This document shows, one piece after another, positions 10,505 through 20,795 of a stretch of DNA of 64,000 bases. Both the position numbers and the translations under genes were made by a program. Each line of letters starts with the position of its first letter. Position 1 is the first letter of the stretch. A model generated the notes under the pieces. It saw only the letters and a list, made by a program, of their open reading frames with translations. It searched no databases and was not told the origin of the DNA. Source of the stretch: Agapetus fuscipes (lineage: Eukaryota; Arthropoda; Insecta; Trichoptera; Glossosomatidae); contig OX637339.1 in assembly GCA_951799405.1 (NCBI GenBank), positions 1,178,001-1,242,000 on the forward strand, in the 5' to 3' direction.

Positions 10505-10573
10505 GAGAACTGTTCTCTTGATGAGAACATCAGTTCTCATCAAGAGAACATCAGTTCTCATCAAGAGAACAGT
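10505..10573. repeat. Short tandem palindromes
   Basis: Repeats of GTTCTCTTGATGAGAAC and its reverse, about 21 bp apart, three to four times. Each unit is a near-perfect palindrome, so the array could fold into several small hairpins. Confidence 0.7.
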
Positions 10574-10754
10574 ACGTCATACCACTGTATGACGTATGTA
10601 AAGCTATAATCATCTACCAGCTTATGCAGTTTCAATGAAAATATAATATATCGATAATAAATCAATTTTATTCCACCGCGGTGTGTACCTGCATACTCGT
10701 ACGAGTATGGAAATAGCCATATAAATTCTTAAGTGAATTAAAAAAAATTGGATG

Positions 10755-12420
10755 ATTTATTTGGTGAGCGCCGTTTTGTGTGAATCACACCTCAAGAGCC
10801 CTCTGCGAGGTAGGTCTTCTCTGGAAAAAGCGCCAATTACACAAGAAAGATCCTCGACTCATAGGTTGGTATGAAGCTGACCTCTGTACTGTATCTCATC
10901 TCAACAAATCAAGACAGCCCTTGACATAAATTGCAGGTATGGCATCAGGTCCTGGTGATGTGCTAGGTTTAAGTTTTTTCACAGCGCCTCTGACATCAGA
11001 CTCATTGATATTTAGTATGTTAACGAGGCGGTTATCAGCAGATGAAGCTATAGTAGCCATTTTACAATTAAGAATTGGCTGATGAGGTAAGAAGACAGAC
11101 TCAAAGTGTCTGGCAAACGCGGATGCAGCTTCAGCTCCCTCATATTCGACATCATCGTGCGTGATCTTAGATTCGATCCCTCCCCGATTGCGTAAACGGT
11201 CAAAGTGTTGCCAAAAGTTTCTTGGGTGTTTTGCTAGATCACCCGATAGATTATACATATAATCTTTGTACGCATCACGGATGTCATGTTTTATCTTTGA
11301 TCGCAATGCCTGAAAATTGCTGCGAGAGCTAGTATCACCATTACGCTTCCAGTTGCGGTGATATCTTGCTTTGAGAGCAATATTATTGATAATCGTTCTT
11401 GTAAAGTACGTAGGATATGATCGGTTGTTACTTATCCTGCGTACTTTTTTTGGAATACATTCGTTAAAAGCAAGATAGTTAAGATTACAGAATATTTCTA
11501 CAGCTGTATTTACATCAGTAGTGTGGAATAAGGTATTCCATTCAATTTCCCTGACGTAATAATAAAGTTTAAGAAAATCGGCGTTGGCAAAATTCCAATC
11601 CAAAGAATTGTCAATATTGGAGGGTGACATGGTGTTAGCCTTGTCTGTGAAGCTATACTTGACAGAGATATGTAAGGGGGGGTGGTGGCCATCGATTCTT
11701 ACTAGTTCCTCCCCCAGCTCAGCCGCATGCACACACAACGCATCGCTCAGATCTGGACTCGTCATCACCACATCTAATATACGATTATTTTTGTTATAAA
11801 CAGCATTAAATTGTTTTAAATTACACAAGGTTGTGAAGCAATTAAAATGATTATTGGTGTTTTCACTGGCACTATATAAGTTTAAATCACCGAGAATGAG
11901 GGTTCTGCTACTCCCATGCTTCGAGCATACTCTTTCGACTGAATCGAACCAGGCCTCGTATGCATCTTCGGTACTTCTGGGTGGCAGGTACACTACACAT
12001 ATGACAATGCTATGACCATCAATGCAGCATTTGGCCCACAAATCTTCCACATCCTTAGTTTCATATTCTGGAAGTCTTTCAATGCGAAGTGAAGTCTTAG
12101 CGCAGAGAATCACGCCACCTCCTTTTTTCCCCGATTCACGATCACGCCTAAGTATGGACCAAGTATTATGTACTAATTCAGCATCAAGGACCGAGTCATC
12201 GAGAAAGGTCTCCGTCGCCGCTACTAGGGTAGTATCTTCGACAATCATCAAGTTGGTTCTCCATTCCTCTAGCTTTGTTTTTAGACCTCTTACATTTTGA
12301 TAATATAAATTTAAAACTTCAGTTTTAGGCAATGTTTTGCATTTCTTTTTCTTATTTAATCTCGGCACGTGCGGGACGAAAACAACATTTTTCGATTGAT
12401 TTAAAAAAAAATATACCTGA
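10755..12420 (-). mobile_element. CR1/Jockey-group LINE with endonuclease, RT deleted
   Basis: On the minus strand a 5' part with endonuclease (12368 to 10896) is followed by the family 3' end at about 10805-10760: the inverse of GGGCCCTTGAGGTGTGACAC…AACGGCGCTC seen at 9670-9715. The RT body between them is missing, replaced by about 90 bp including a snippet of the (ATTAG)n repeat. It is an internally deleted copy. Confidence 0.65.
10896..12368 (-). CDS. LINE ORF2 N-terminal part: AP-type endonuclease
   Basis: 490 codons starting at an ATG at 12368. The N-terminus has LNLYYQNVRGL (Asn site), ATETFLDDSV (catalytic Glu), GGGVILCAKTSL, WAKCCIDGHSIVICVVYLPP, LILGDLNLY (Asp/Asn site) and RIDGHHPPL in place of the usual SDH box. 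A linker follows, then LKPSTSPGPDAIPAIYVKG, which opens RT. The frame ends right there, so RT is lost. The element would normally nick DNA for target-primed reverse transcription; this copy cannot copy itself. Confidence 0.85.
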   Translation of the reverse strand: MPRLNKKKKCKTLPKTEVLNLYYQNVRGLKTKLEEWRTNLMIVEDTTLVAATETFLDDSVLDAELVHNTWSILRRDRESGKKGGGVILCAKTSLRIERLPEYETKDVEDLWAKCCIDGHSIVICVVYLPPRSTEDAYEAWFDSVERVCSKHGSSRTLILGDLNLYSASENTNNHFNCFTTLCNLKQFNAVYNKNNRILDVVMTSPDLSDALCVHAAELGEELVRIDGHHPPLHISVKYSFTDKANTMSPSNIDNSLDWNFANADFLKLYYYVREIEWNTLFHTTDVNTAVEIFCNLNYLAFNECIPKKVRRISNNRSYPTYFTRTIINNIALKARYHRNWKRNGDTSSRSNFQALRSKIKHDIRDAYKDYMYNLSGDLAKHPRNFWQHFDRLRNRGGIESKITHDDVEYEGAEAASAFARHFESVFLPHQPILNCKMATIASSADNRLVNILNINESDVRGAVKKLKPSTSPGPDAIPAIYVKGCLDLLR

Positions 12421-12439
12421 CGATGATCTAAGATCGAAA

Positions 12440-13009
12440 ACGTTAGTAAAATTAAAGAATAAATAATTGTTATAGTGAAAATATAAAACAGTGTTTGATT
12501 TAAATCCTTAAACTAAATAAAATATTATTATATTGTTACATGTTCAAACAAATATTAAAAATAAACCCCATGATTTTCATTGGTTTTTTTATTTATTTTG
12601 CAGCCGTCCCTCGGGCACTGAATAAATATTTTGTAATCAAAGGAGGGAGTCTCTATCCTTGACCTTTCTAATGTTTATCCTACATGACACTGGCACCCTC
12701 GACGGATAACTCGCCTTGAGGATGCTTTCTGCTTGTGAAAGCGAAATGTCCGCTGATTGAGGAGCTGCAAATAGAGCATGGTCAAACCCGAAAGAACACA
12801 AAAACACTTTGTTAATTAACATCGGCCATGAAAGTGAAAGATTTAACCCTTACCACTCCTTCGTCGCCGCTGCGGCGACACAGAAAATATTTTAATTACT
12901 CTGTTGTCCCCGCTACGGCGACATAGCGATAGATATAAATTTAATGACTCTAAACATAAACGGGTCCCATTGCAGGTATTTACATGTTGTAACTCAGATG
13001 TGAACAGTA
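12440..13009. other. ZNF-A 3' flank with a small conserved open frame
   Basis: 12637-12822 (minus) and its copy at 38283-38468 encode 61 codons containing LKASYPSRVPVSCRINIRKV. They differ by several replacements, so selection is not evident. I do not recognise it; it may be the 3' end of an old LINE, since ATTTCGCTTTC and the ATAAATATTTTG tail look untranslated. A short GTCGCCGCTGCGGCGAC palindrome is at 12870-12887. Confidence 0.35.
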
Positions 13010-13303
13010 CCCTGAGTACGAGTTGCAAAACTTGAGTAAAGTATATCCAAAATGTGCCGTTTTTGTTTCTTAAACTTTATGGTCTTAGCAAAAGAGTTAC
13101 AGTGATGAAGAAAATCAAGTTCAAACAAACAAAAACGGCAGATTTTGGGTAAAATCATTTTTTTTTTTTTTAAATATATTACCTACATTATTTGTTTACA
13201 CTTTTTTTTTTTTTTTTATACATTGTTATTAGAATCTAAACCTCATAACCTGATAATTTCCATAAACTTTACTTTGCTCGTGTTTTGCAACTCGTACTCA
13301 GGG
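13010..13303. mobile_element. TA-flanked MITE, copy in unit A
   Basis: Ends CCCTGAGTACGAGTTGCAAA and its exact inverse, with TA on each side (13008-13009 and 13304-13305). Interior is AT-rich with no ORF. The copy at 38665-38984 shares the position, so it was inserted before the A/B duplication. TA duplication suggests a Tc1/mariner-type mover; this is inference. Confidence 0.75.
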
Positions 13304-13851
13304 TACAGTACCTGCTAGGCATACGTCGCGCGTTTTGCTCCATTTTATTTTCAAAACAATAACTACGGACTATTTTTTTTTCGAATAATATTTACCGTGC
13401 ATACCAAACCACAATTTATTAATTTATTTAATATTTCATATTTGAAGGAACAGACCAAAGAGGGACTGTGTGGTCTGACGGAAAAGGGCAGAAAAAGGTG
13501 GCAGACTTGAAACCAGCGAGTACTGCGACAATTGTAGAACAAGCCACGTATGCATTTGGGAGAATCCTTTCAAATACCATACTTTAAAAAAATAAAAATA
13601 ATTTAGACACACCATTTCTTGTATAATTAATAATTTTATATGATAATAAATATACTTTTCTTAACACAACTAGAAAAAATATTTATTACCTTACTTACCG
13701 AAAAATGTGTTACAAATTTCCACATGTATACTAATCTTTCTAATATTTTTGCATTATAATCCATGGAGTTGCTAAAATTTCATATGAAAATTACACTGGA
13801 GTGTACATGTGAACTTGCTTCCGGATTGTGTCTGGGTAAATGTCCTGTCAA
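13304..13851. other. ZNF-A downstream sequence
   Basis: No gene seen. It contains the intact target CGACAATTGTAG (near 13527) that holds a private 435-bp MITE in unit B, and AT-rich sequence presumed to be the ZNF-A 3' UTR. Confidence 0.5.
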
Positions 13852-15612
13852 TTATCTAGTCATATGTTTGAGCATGTGTGCTTTTAAATATCTTACCTGT
13901 GGAGCTTTATAATCACACTGATCACACGCAAATTGTTTGTGCCCGGAGTGCGTACCTTTATGTGCTTGTAAATGACTTAATTGTGTAGCCTTATAGTCAC
14001 ACTGGTCACAAGCAAACGGTTTCTGTCCAGAGTGTGTTAGCTTATGTCTTTTCAAATTACTTAAGTGTGTGGTTTTATAGTCACACTGGTCACACACAAA
14101 TGGTTTGTGTCCAGAGTGTCTTAGTTTATGTGATTGTAAATTACTTGAAAGCGTAGCTTTAAAATCACACTGATCACATGCAAATGGTTTGTGCCCGGTA
14201 TGTGTCCATTTATGTTGTTTTAAATGACTTGACTGTGTAGCTTTATAATCACACTGATCACACGCAAATGGTTTGTGCCCGGAGTGTGAACCATTATGTG
14301 CTTGTAAATGTCTTGAATGTATAGCCTTATAACCACACTGATCACAAGCAAACGGTTTTAGCTTATGTCTTTTTAAACTACTTGAATAAGTAGCTTTATA
14401 ATCACACTGATCACAAACAAACGGTTTCTGTCCAGAGTGTATTAGCTTATGTCTTTTTAAACTACTTGAATGTGTAGCTTTAAAATCACACTGATCACAC
14501 GCAAATGGTTTGTGCCCGGAGTGTGCCCGTTTATGTATTCGTAAATTATCTAAATACCTGGACTTATAATCACACTGATCACACACAAATGCTTTGTGCC
14601 CAGAGTGTGTCCGTTTATGTGATTTTAAATAACTTAACTGTTTAGTTTTATAATCACACTGATCACACGCAAATGGTTTATGTACAGAGTGTGTTAGCTT
14701 ATGTCTTTTCAAAGTGTTTGAATATGTAGCTTTATAATTACACTGATCACAAGCAAATGGTTTGTGTCCAGAATGTGTGAGCTTATGTCTTTTCAAACTA
14801 CTTGAGTGTGTAGCTTTATAGTCACACTGATCACACAAAAATGCTTTGTGCCCAGAGTGTGTCCGTTTATGTGATTTTAAATGACTTAACTGTGTAGCTT
14901 TAAAATCACACTGATCACACGCAAATTGTTTGTGTCCAGAGTGTGTTAGCTTATGTCTTTTCAAAGTACTTGAATATGTAGCTTTATAATCACATTGGTC
15001 ACAAGCAAATAGTTTCTGTCCAGTGTGCCCCAGCTTGTGTTTCTGTATGTTAGATCTCCACACTGACTTGTTACTAATATTATTGCAAACATAGTGAGTG
15101 CTTTGTGCAATGGCCAACTCTTTGTGTTCTGTTTGTTTTGCATTGCCCTGTTCACATTTATTGTGAGTGTTGGTTTCCTGTTGATCTGTTGAGGTGGATG
15201 GCCCGCTCTCTGAGGTTGTGTGTCTGTGATGGTGGCTCTTGCTTGTCCCAGTGTGCTCCAGCTTGCAGCAACTGAACAACTGATGGATCCTCAAGAGTTT
15301 CTTTTGATTGGCCTTGTAGCTGCAGGCATGGCACACATGTTCCAACCTGGCTGGATCATCTGAATACCGCGCTATGTCGATTCTGTCCACAACTTCGCAG
15401 GATTCCTTCAATAAGCCACAAGGTGGAGGGGCCGCGTCCTCATTCTTTATATTTCCCATTACTGAGTCCTCAGCTTCCCATTCCTCCTCACGAGCCAGTC
15501 TCTCTTGCTTCACGTCGCTCTCTTCAATGTCTATTTGTTCATGTGAGTGCTCTAGTTGTGCATCCATATCCTCCGAGACCGGCTCCTTCTCAAGCTTCAC
15601 AACTACGTCCAT
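13852..15612 (-). CDS. C2H2 zinc-finger protein ZNF-A
   Basis: A 586-residue protein. Residues 1-70 are acidic (KLEKEPVSEDMDAQLEHS…). Two degenerate fingers follow (HVCHACSYKA…; YVCNNISNKS… lacking the second Cys). Then come 14 tandem C2H2 fingers of CDQCDYKAT…LKRHKLTH type joined by HSGHKPF linkers (canonical is TGEKPF). Finger 8 ends LKRHKLKPFACDQC and lacks its second zinc His and linker, so 13 fingers look able to bind zinc. The last finger ends LKAHMLKHMTR before the stop. A poly-finger protein of this sort is expected in the nucleus as a DNA-binding regulator; no KRAB, ZAD or BTB domain is seen. A single-exon frame is unusual but not rare for such genes. The start at 15612 is the first ATG and the frame has none upstream before the SINE. 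Confidence 0.85.
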   Translation of the reverse strand: MDVVVKLEKEPVSEDMDAQLEHSHEQIDIEESDVKQERLAREEEWEAEDSVMGNIKNEDAAPPPCGLLKESCEVVDRIDIARYSDDPARLEHVCHACSYKANQKKLLRIHQLFSCCKLEHTGTSKSHHHRHTTSESGPSTSTDQQETNTHNKCEQGNAKQTEHKELAIAQSTHYVCNNISNKSVWRSNIQKHKLGHTGQKLFACDQCDYKATYSSTLKRHKLTHSGHKQFACDQCDFKATQLSHLKSHKRTHSGHKAFLCDQCDYKATHSSSLKRHKLTHSGHKPFACDQCNYKATYSNTLKRHKLTHSVHKPFACDQCDYKTKQLSYLKSHKRTHSGHKAFVCDQCDYKSRYLDNLRIHKRAHSGHKPFACDQCDFKATHSSSLKRHKLIHSGQKPFVCDQCDYKATYSSSLKRHKLKPFACDQCGYKAIHSRHLQAHNGSHSGHKPFACDQCDYKATQSSHLKQHKWTHTGHKPFACDQCDFKATLSSNLQSHKLRHSGHKPFVCDQCDYKTTHLSNLKRHKLTHSGQKPFACDQCDYKATQLSHLQAHKGTHSGHKQFACDQCDYKAPQVRYLKAHMLKHMTR

Positions 15613-15615
15613 TGT

Positions 15616-15941
15616 AAAAAACGCAACTTAGCTACACATATAGTGTAACTTCTTGCCGCGTTATCCCCGAAGGAGTCGCATGTGGCGAGTTGAACCTATT
15701 TATTTTTACAGGTAAGGGGGCCGGCCTTACGCCAACCATTTCAGTTGAAGTGGGGGTTTCCCAGCTTGTACTCTTGTACTCATTTCTTGTGAAGGCTGAG
15801 TAAACCCTGCCGGTATTTTTATTATGGGGTTTGAAATAAACACCGAAATAGGAAATCATTTCTGACACCCTCCTCGGTGGGATTCGAACCCGAGCTCACG
15901 GGGTAGAATGCAAGCAATCTACCAACTGAGCTATCAACCGG
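15616..15941 (-). mobile_element. tRNA-derived SINE (copy 2), upstream of ZNF-A
   Basis: Reads on the minus strand from CCGGTTGATAGCTCAGTTGG (box A) and GGGTTCGAATCCCACC (box B) to TAGCTAAGTTGCGTTTTTT. The tail ends three bases before the ZNF-A ATG, so the SINE forms the immediate 5' leader of the gene on the same strand. The same arrangement in unit B (43972-44301) shows it predates the duplication. Confidence 0.9.
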
Positions 15942-16591
15942 CAACTTGCACAAAATTACAAAAACAATAACTTTGACTGCGACTCATTCTGCGACTTTAC
16001 ACAAAGATTGCAAGGTCCGCGTTCGAGACCACTTCACAGGACCACTTTGAGACCAATTGAAGTAAGCCCGGCAGATGTTATGTCAATTATGATTTTTCCC
16101 ACAAAATAAAAAAGTACATTTCAAATATGGGAATCAATAATAATCAATATTAATGTAATGCCATGATGTAATGTTACTTGGCCGGGCTACAAGCAGAGTC
16201 TTATCTTCTTTCCAAAATTATGCAGTTAGATGTTTTATCATAGCGATGTTAAAATACATAATACCTACCTACTGTATTTTATTCCATGGGTATTTTATAA
16301 TTTCATGCGCTGCATTTAGTATACTTGTCAACTGCATACGTTTCACAATGATGTAATTTCGGAAAAATAGCTGATAATCGGGAAACCATGTGTAAGTTTT
16401 TGCAGTAAGTTCCAAATGCCAAGCACTAAGCACACATGTAGGGAAGCGTGTTGTACTTTACAGCACTCAGCTGTCAGGCTGGCACCTGGCAGGCTATCTT
16501 CACAGCGGCTTACGTCATGACGGTAATTAATGTTTTTTTTTTTGCATCTCACCCTGAAGGATGTTACAGCCGTAACATATTTGTGATGATT
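15942..16591. other. Region upstream of the ZNF-A leader SINE
   Basis: No gene seen. Nearly identical to 44302-44930. If ZNF-A has its own promoter it should lie here; no clear TATA box on the minus strand was found. Confidence 0.4.
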
Positions 16592-17682
16592 TTAGATTTT
16601 CATACAATTTTTAAGAATTGATTTGAACAAAATACTATTAAGTTTAGAGGAATTAAGTGCCAAGCATTGAGGTGCCAAGAGATGTTCTATGTTTACCGGA
16701 AATGAAATGTTTTTGAATTTGAAATAAATATCTAATGCATCTCGTAAGGGGCATCCAAAAAAAATATGATCTATAGTTTCAAGATCTTGGCCGCAGTCAC
16801 AGTCCGGGGATTCGACAAGCCCCAACTTAAACAAAATATGGTTGTTTAGTCTGACTTGTCCAAAACCATTTCCAAAACGCATACGGCAGATAATGTTGAT
16901 GTGGTTTCTTGACAATCTGGCTCCAGCAAACCATGGTCCAGATGGAATGGCTCCCTGAACACCTCTATAGCGGAGGCCCTTGGAGCTCCCATGCCAAGAG
17001 GTATTCCACCTCCTAACAGCTGCATGCTCCAAGATCCTCAGTTGGTCGCTCTCTGTGATAGAAAATCCAGACGGGGCACTCCCTTGCTGAACAGCCCACT
17101 TGTCTAGGGAATCGTCCCTTTCATTTCCTTCAATTCCACAGTGTGCAGGGATCCACACAATCACCACATCCTTGCCCCTTTCTTCAAGTTTTAGCAGGAG
17201 TAAGCGAATATTTATAATCAGTTGGTTCCTCGAAAATATGGACAGTGGAGATGCCAAGCAGTTAATAAGAGAGAGGGAGTCTGAGAAAATTATAAAGCTA
17301 TGTTCATTCAATGTTATAGAAGAGCGCAATGCTTCTTCCATGGCAAAACATTCAGCCGTGTAATCAGAGGCCTCCGGGGGTAATTATTGAATCCCGACTC
17401 GATATTGAGTATGGGGATTACAAATGCAGAGCCACTGTTCCCGTCTGGAGTTAATTTAGAACCGTCTGTAAAAATGTGAGTGTGATCAGGCCATTTTTCT
17501 CTCACATATGAGTTGAATGTCTCATTATAGTCTTCATGAACTTTATTGCATCCCTTGTTCAATCCAATGTTTTCAACAATATGGGGAAGTTTTTGCAGAG
17601 CTTTGATTGGCACATTGTAGACTTTTTTTGGCCCAGTATCTGTTTGAGTCATATGATTGTGTTAACTTGACTATATTGTTAA
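16592..17682 (-). pseudogene. RNase H LINE 3' part, unit A
   Basis: RNase H motifs in order: THIFTDGSKLTPDGNSGSAF, MEEALRSSITL, IIFSDSLSLINC, VVIVWIPAHCGIEGNER. The C-terminal Cys/His region follows (CDCGQDLETIDHIFFGCP) to the stop at 16592. A 2-bp insertion near 17385 (AATTATTG for AATTTG in unit B) breaks the frame, and the last RNase H motif reads ERDDSLDK instead of ERADSLAK. The RT part lies beyond an insertion, at 21343-21960. It is probably from the I/LOA/Jockey group of RNase H LINEs. Confidence 0.85.
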
Positions 17683-18211
17683 CGGGGGCGTGTGCGTTTC
17701 GGAGAAAACGGCACATGTTTGGGATGTATTTTAGCATACAAACGATGGAATAGAAAAAAAATAAAAAATCAGATTATTTAGAAAAAGTCTTCATTTACTT
17801 TTGTTGAATGCTAAAACTGTAAAAATAAATACTTCACAATATAAAAAAAGAATCCCAAGATTATCATTTCCTCAAAATTGCTTGAAAAAGGGTGTTATTG
17901 TGGACGTTTTTTTTGGTATCCACGCTAAACAAAATAAATTTAAAAAAATCTGACCTGTAGTTTATTGTTATCTCAATTTAAGGAGTCTTAAATTTTGTTA
18001 TTTTTAGCCGGAAGAATGTAAAAAATATATATTTCAAATTTAAATACTTTTTCCCATACAAATTGAAGCAAATCCCGCCGCTAGGGGATTTATCTGTCAG
18101 TCGTGAGCTGTTATCCGAGCGGAACGCACGTCAAATTTGCGGACACTATAGAATACGTCAAAAAAGTGGAAAATTTTGAGTTTTCTGATACAAAAATATA
18201 AAAGGTGCTAA

Positions 18212-19182
18212 GGCTCAGTTTAGACACACGAAATTTTTTTGAAAAAGTTTCGATAGTGACGTCAAGCAAGATGGCCGCTCCGCAGTGACAGATGCTGGCA
18301 ATTTTGATATTATGATGATTTTTAAAAAATGCCGCATGACCCGCTTATTTCGTAATGTTGGTCAGACTGAGTTGTCAGACATTTCCACTTCGGAGTTAAA
18401 ATGTCTGAAAAGTCAAAGACAATAATGCTATGGACTCGACAATTTTGGTAGGTATTTTAAATTTTTTTGTTAATTTAAAACTCGAAAACCTTTATTTTCT
18501 GTGAAAACTAAAAACAATTTGGAAAATATAAAATAATTGTTAACCCCTTGAAAAGAAAAAGGAAGTAGGTAATAATTAAATTGAGTTTGTTCTTACTTTT
18601 GGATTAAAAACGATTTTATTTTACGACGGTGTTTTTTTCCATTGCAACGTTTTAATTAAGAAATGATTCCGTGAAATGTTAATCAACTATTTTTATAAGT
18701 CGTAAATAATTTCAGTCGTAAGGGAAGTTTTAAATTTAATGTTGGTCTCGGCAAATAAGCGCCAAAAACAATGACACAATATAATGTGAACACAATATAA
18801 AATACCAATGTTTCATAAAAATATTTTTGAGGTTAAGAACCCGTAATATATTTTCACAACTAACATTGGAATATTCAGCCAATTGGTACAACACCACGAT
18901 GAATCTTAAATTATCTGTATGATTCTTTTTTTTTACTGACGCATAGTTAAACTTAACACGTATTAAAATAATTTAATTCCTACATTATTTTTTAATCCCA
19001 TTCGATGTTTGAATAAACCGCAACAGCTAAATGCCATTAGAAGAAAAAGATTCTGTTTTGTTCAAAATATATTTTGTTCAAATGTGTGTGGAGACGGAAA
19101 ACCGATAGTTGCCGCTAAAAATCGCTGTCTGACGTCACTATCGAAACTTTTTCAAAAAAATTTCGTGTGTCTAAACTGAGCC
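18212..19182 (+). mobile_element. Harbinger-like element H1, 971 bp
   Basis: Terminal inverted repeats of more than 40 bp begin GGCTCAGTTTAGACACACGA. The 3-bp duplication TAA is at 18209-18211 and 19183-19185. Ends and duplication fit PIF/Harbinger. The only coding trace is 18401-18447 (MSEKSKTIMLWTRQF, then a GTAGGT splice-donor-like site), possibly exon 1 of a Myb/SANT-type gene. It has no transposase. Confidence 0.8.
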
Positions 19183-19399
19183 TAATATCTTTGAAATAAA
19201 TCGTGAGTAAAACCTTTATTCTTCATTTTTACTTTTATTTTAGATAGTTTTTTGATTTTAAAAGAATTTTGTAGTGCTGCCAGGTCTGCATGAAATGTTA
19301 GTAAAATATTCGTACAGACGTATTTGTAAACAAATAAAAAAACTTTAATACCAATAGGTACGGTTTTGTTGACTTGCTTCAATTGACATTATGTTGCAG

Positions 19400-19522
19400 A
19401 TGGGACACAAAAAAAAACCGACATGCAGTAGCTCCAAGCAAAAAAAGTTTTAAAAGCTGCCAGGGAAAAATTACGATTTATGCGATCTGAGAGTCAAACC
19501 ACTGCTGTCGATGAAAATATTG
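19400..19522 (+). other. Possible orphan exon between H1 and H2
   Basis: TTATGTTGCAG precedes and ATATT|GTAAG follows a 115-bp block in which one frame reads KKVLKAAREKLRFMRSESQT from about 19441. An A-run slip blocks the frame near the start. H2 is inserted at the donor-like TAA. It resembles no family I know. Confidence 0.3.
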
Positions 19523-19525
19523 TAA

Positions 19526-20520
19526 GGCTCAGTTTAGACACACGAAATTTTTTTGAAAAAGTTTCGATACAGCGATTTTTAGCGGCAACTATCGGTTTTC
19601 CGTCTCCACACACATTTGAACAAAATATTTTTTAAACAAAACAGAATCTTTTTCTTCTAATGGCATTTAGCTGTTGCGGTTTATTCAAACATCGAATGGG
19701 ATTAAAATAATGTAGGAATTAAATTATTTTAATACGTGTTAAGTTTAACTATGCGTCGGTAAAAAAAAAGAATCATACAGATAATTTAAGATTCATCGTG
19801 GTGTTGTACCAATTGGCTGAATATTCCAATGTTAGTTGTGAAAATATATTACGGGTTCTTAACCTCAAAAATATTTTTATGAAACAGAATGCAATATTGC
19901 AATTGTGTCATTAATATTGCATTGGTATTTTATATTGTGTCATTGTTTTTGGCGCATATTTGCCGAGACCAACATTAAATTTAAGACTTCCCTTACGACT
20001 GAAATTATTTACGACTTATAAAAATAGTTGATAAACATGTTTCTTCCGTGAAAAGTTTCACGGAATCATTTCATAATTAAAACGTTGCAATGGAAAAAAA
20101 CACCGTCGTGAAATAAAATTGTTTTTAATCCAAAAGTAAGAACAAACTCAATTTAATTATTACCTACTTCCTTTTTCTTTTCAAGGGGTTAACAATTATT
20201 TTATATTTTCCAAATTGTTTTTAGTTTTCACAGAAAATAAAGGTTTTCGAGTTTTAAATTAACAAAAAAAATTAAAATACCTACCAAAATTGTCGAGTCC
20301 ATAGCATTATTGTCTTTGACTTTTCAGACATTTTAACTCCGAAGTGGAAATGTCTGACAACTCAGTCTGACCAACATTACGAAATAAGCGGGTCATGCGG
20401 CATTTTTTAAAAATCATCATAATATCAAAATTGCTAGCAACTGTCACTGCGGAGCGGCCATCTTGCTTGACGTCACTATCGAAACTTTTTCAAAAAAATT
20501 TCGTGTGTCTAAACTGAGCC
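19526..20520 (-). mobile_element. Harbinger-like element H2, 995 bp, inverted relative to H1
   Basis: Same inverted repeats with TAA at 19523-19525 and 20521-20523. Internally it is the reverse complement of H1 at high identity, including the MSEKSKTIMLW exon (about 20331 to 20285, minus). It differs by indels, e.g. near 19890-19930. Together H1 and H2 form an inverted pair with ~340-bp spacer. Confidence 0.85.
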
Positions 20521-20639
20521 TAAGAGAAAGGTGCAAAGGCATGTGTATATATTTTCTTACATTTACACAAAGTTTTTTTTAAGTTACTTTTTTCAAGTAT
20601 AAACTAAATATGTAAACCTTAAGATTAATAAAAATGTTT

Positions 20640-20795
20640 TCATCAAAAAAGTATCTTATTTGATAAAAGTATTTAGAAGATACGTATCTTGTATCTTGTA
20701 TTTAAATACTTTTTTCAAAAGTATCTTGTATCTCAAATACTTTTCTTAAAGTATCTTGTATTTCAGATACTTTTTATGAGGTATCTTGTACATCT
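20640..20795. repeat. GTATCTTGTATTT/AAATACTTTT short repeat array
   Basis: Five to six imperfect units of AAGTATCTTGTATTTCAGAT alternate with AAATACTTTT. Such subterminal motifs occur near ends of some insect DNA transposons, but no element ends were found. Confidence 0.6.

Noticed and set aside
12637..12822. Conserved small peptide gene
   Set aside because: Copies at 12637 and 38283 differ by several amino-acid changes and sit in recently duplicated DNA, so similarity does not imply selection.
15374..15631. 85-codon plus-strand open frame rich in Ser (also 43730-43987)
   Set aside because: Antisense of the ZNF acidic N-terminus; low complexity and no homology.
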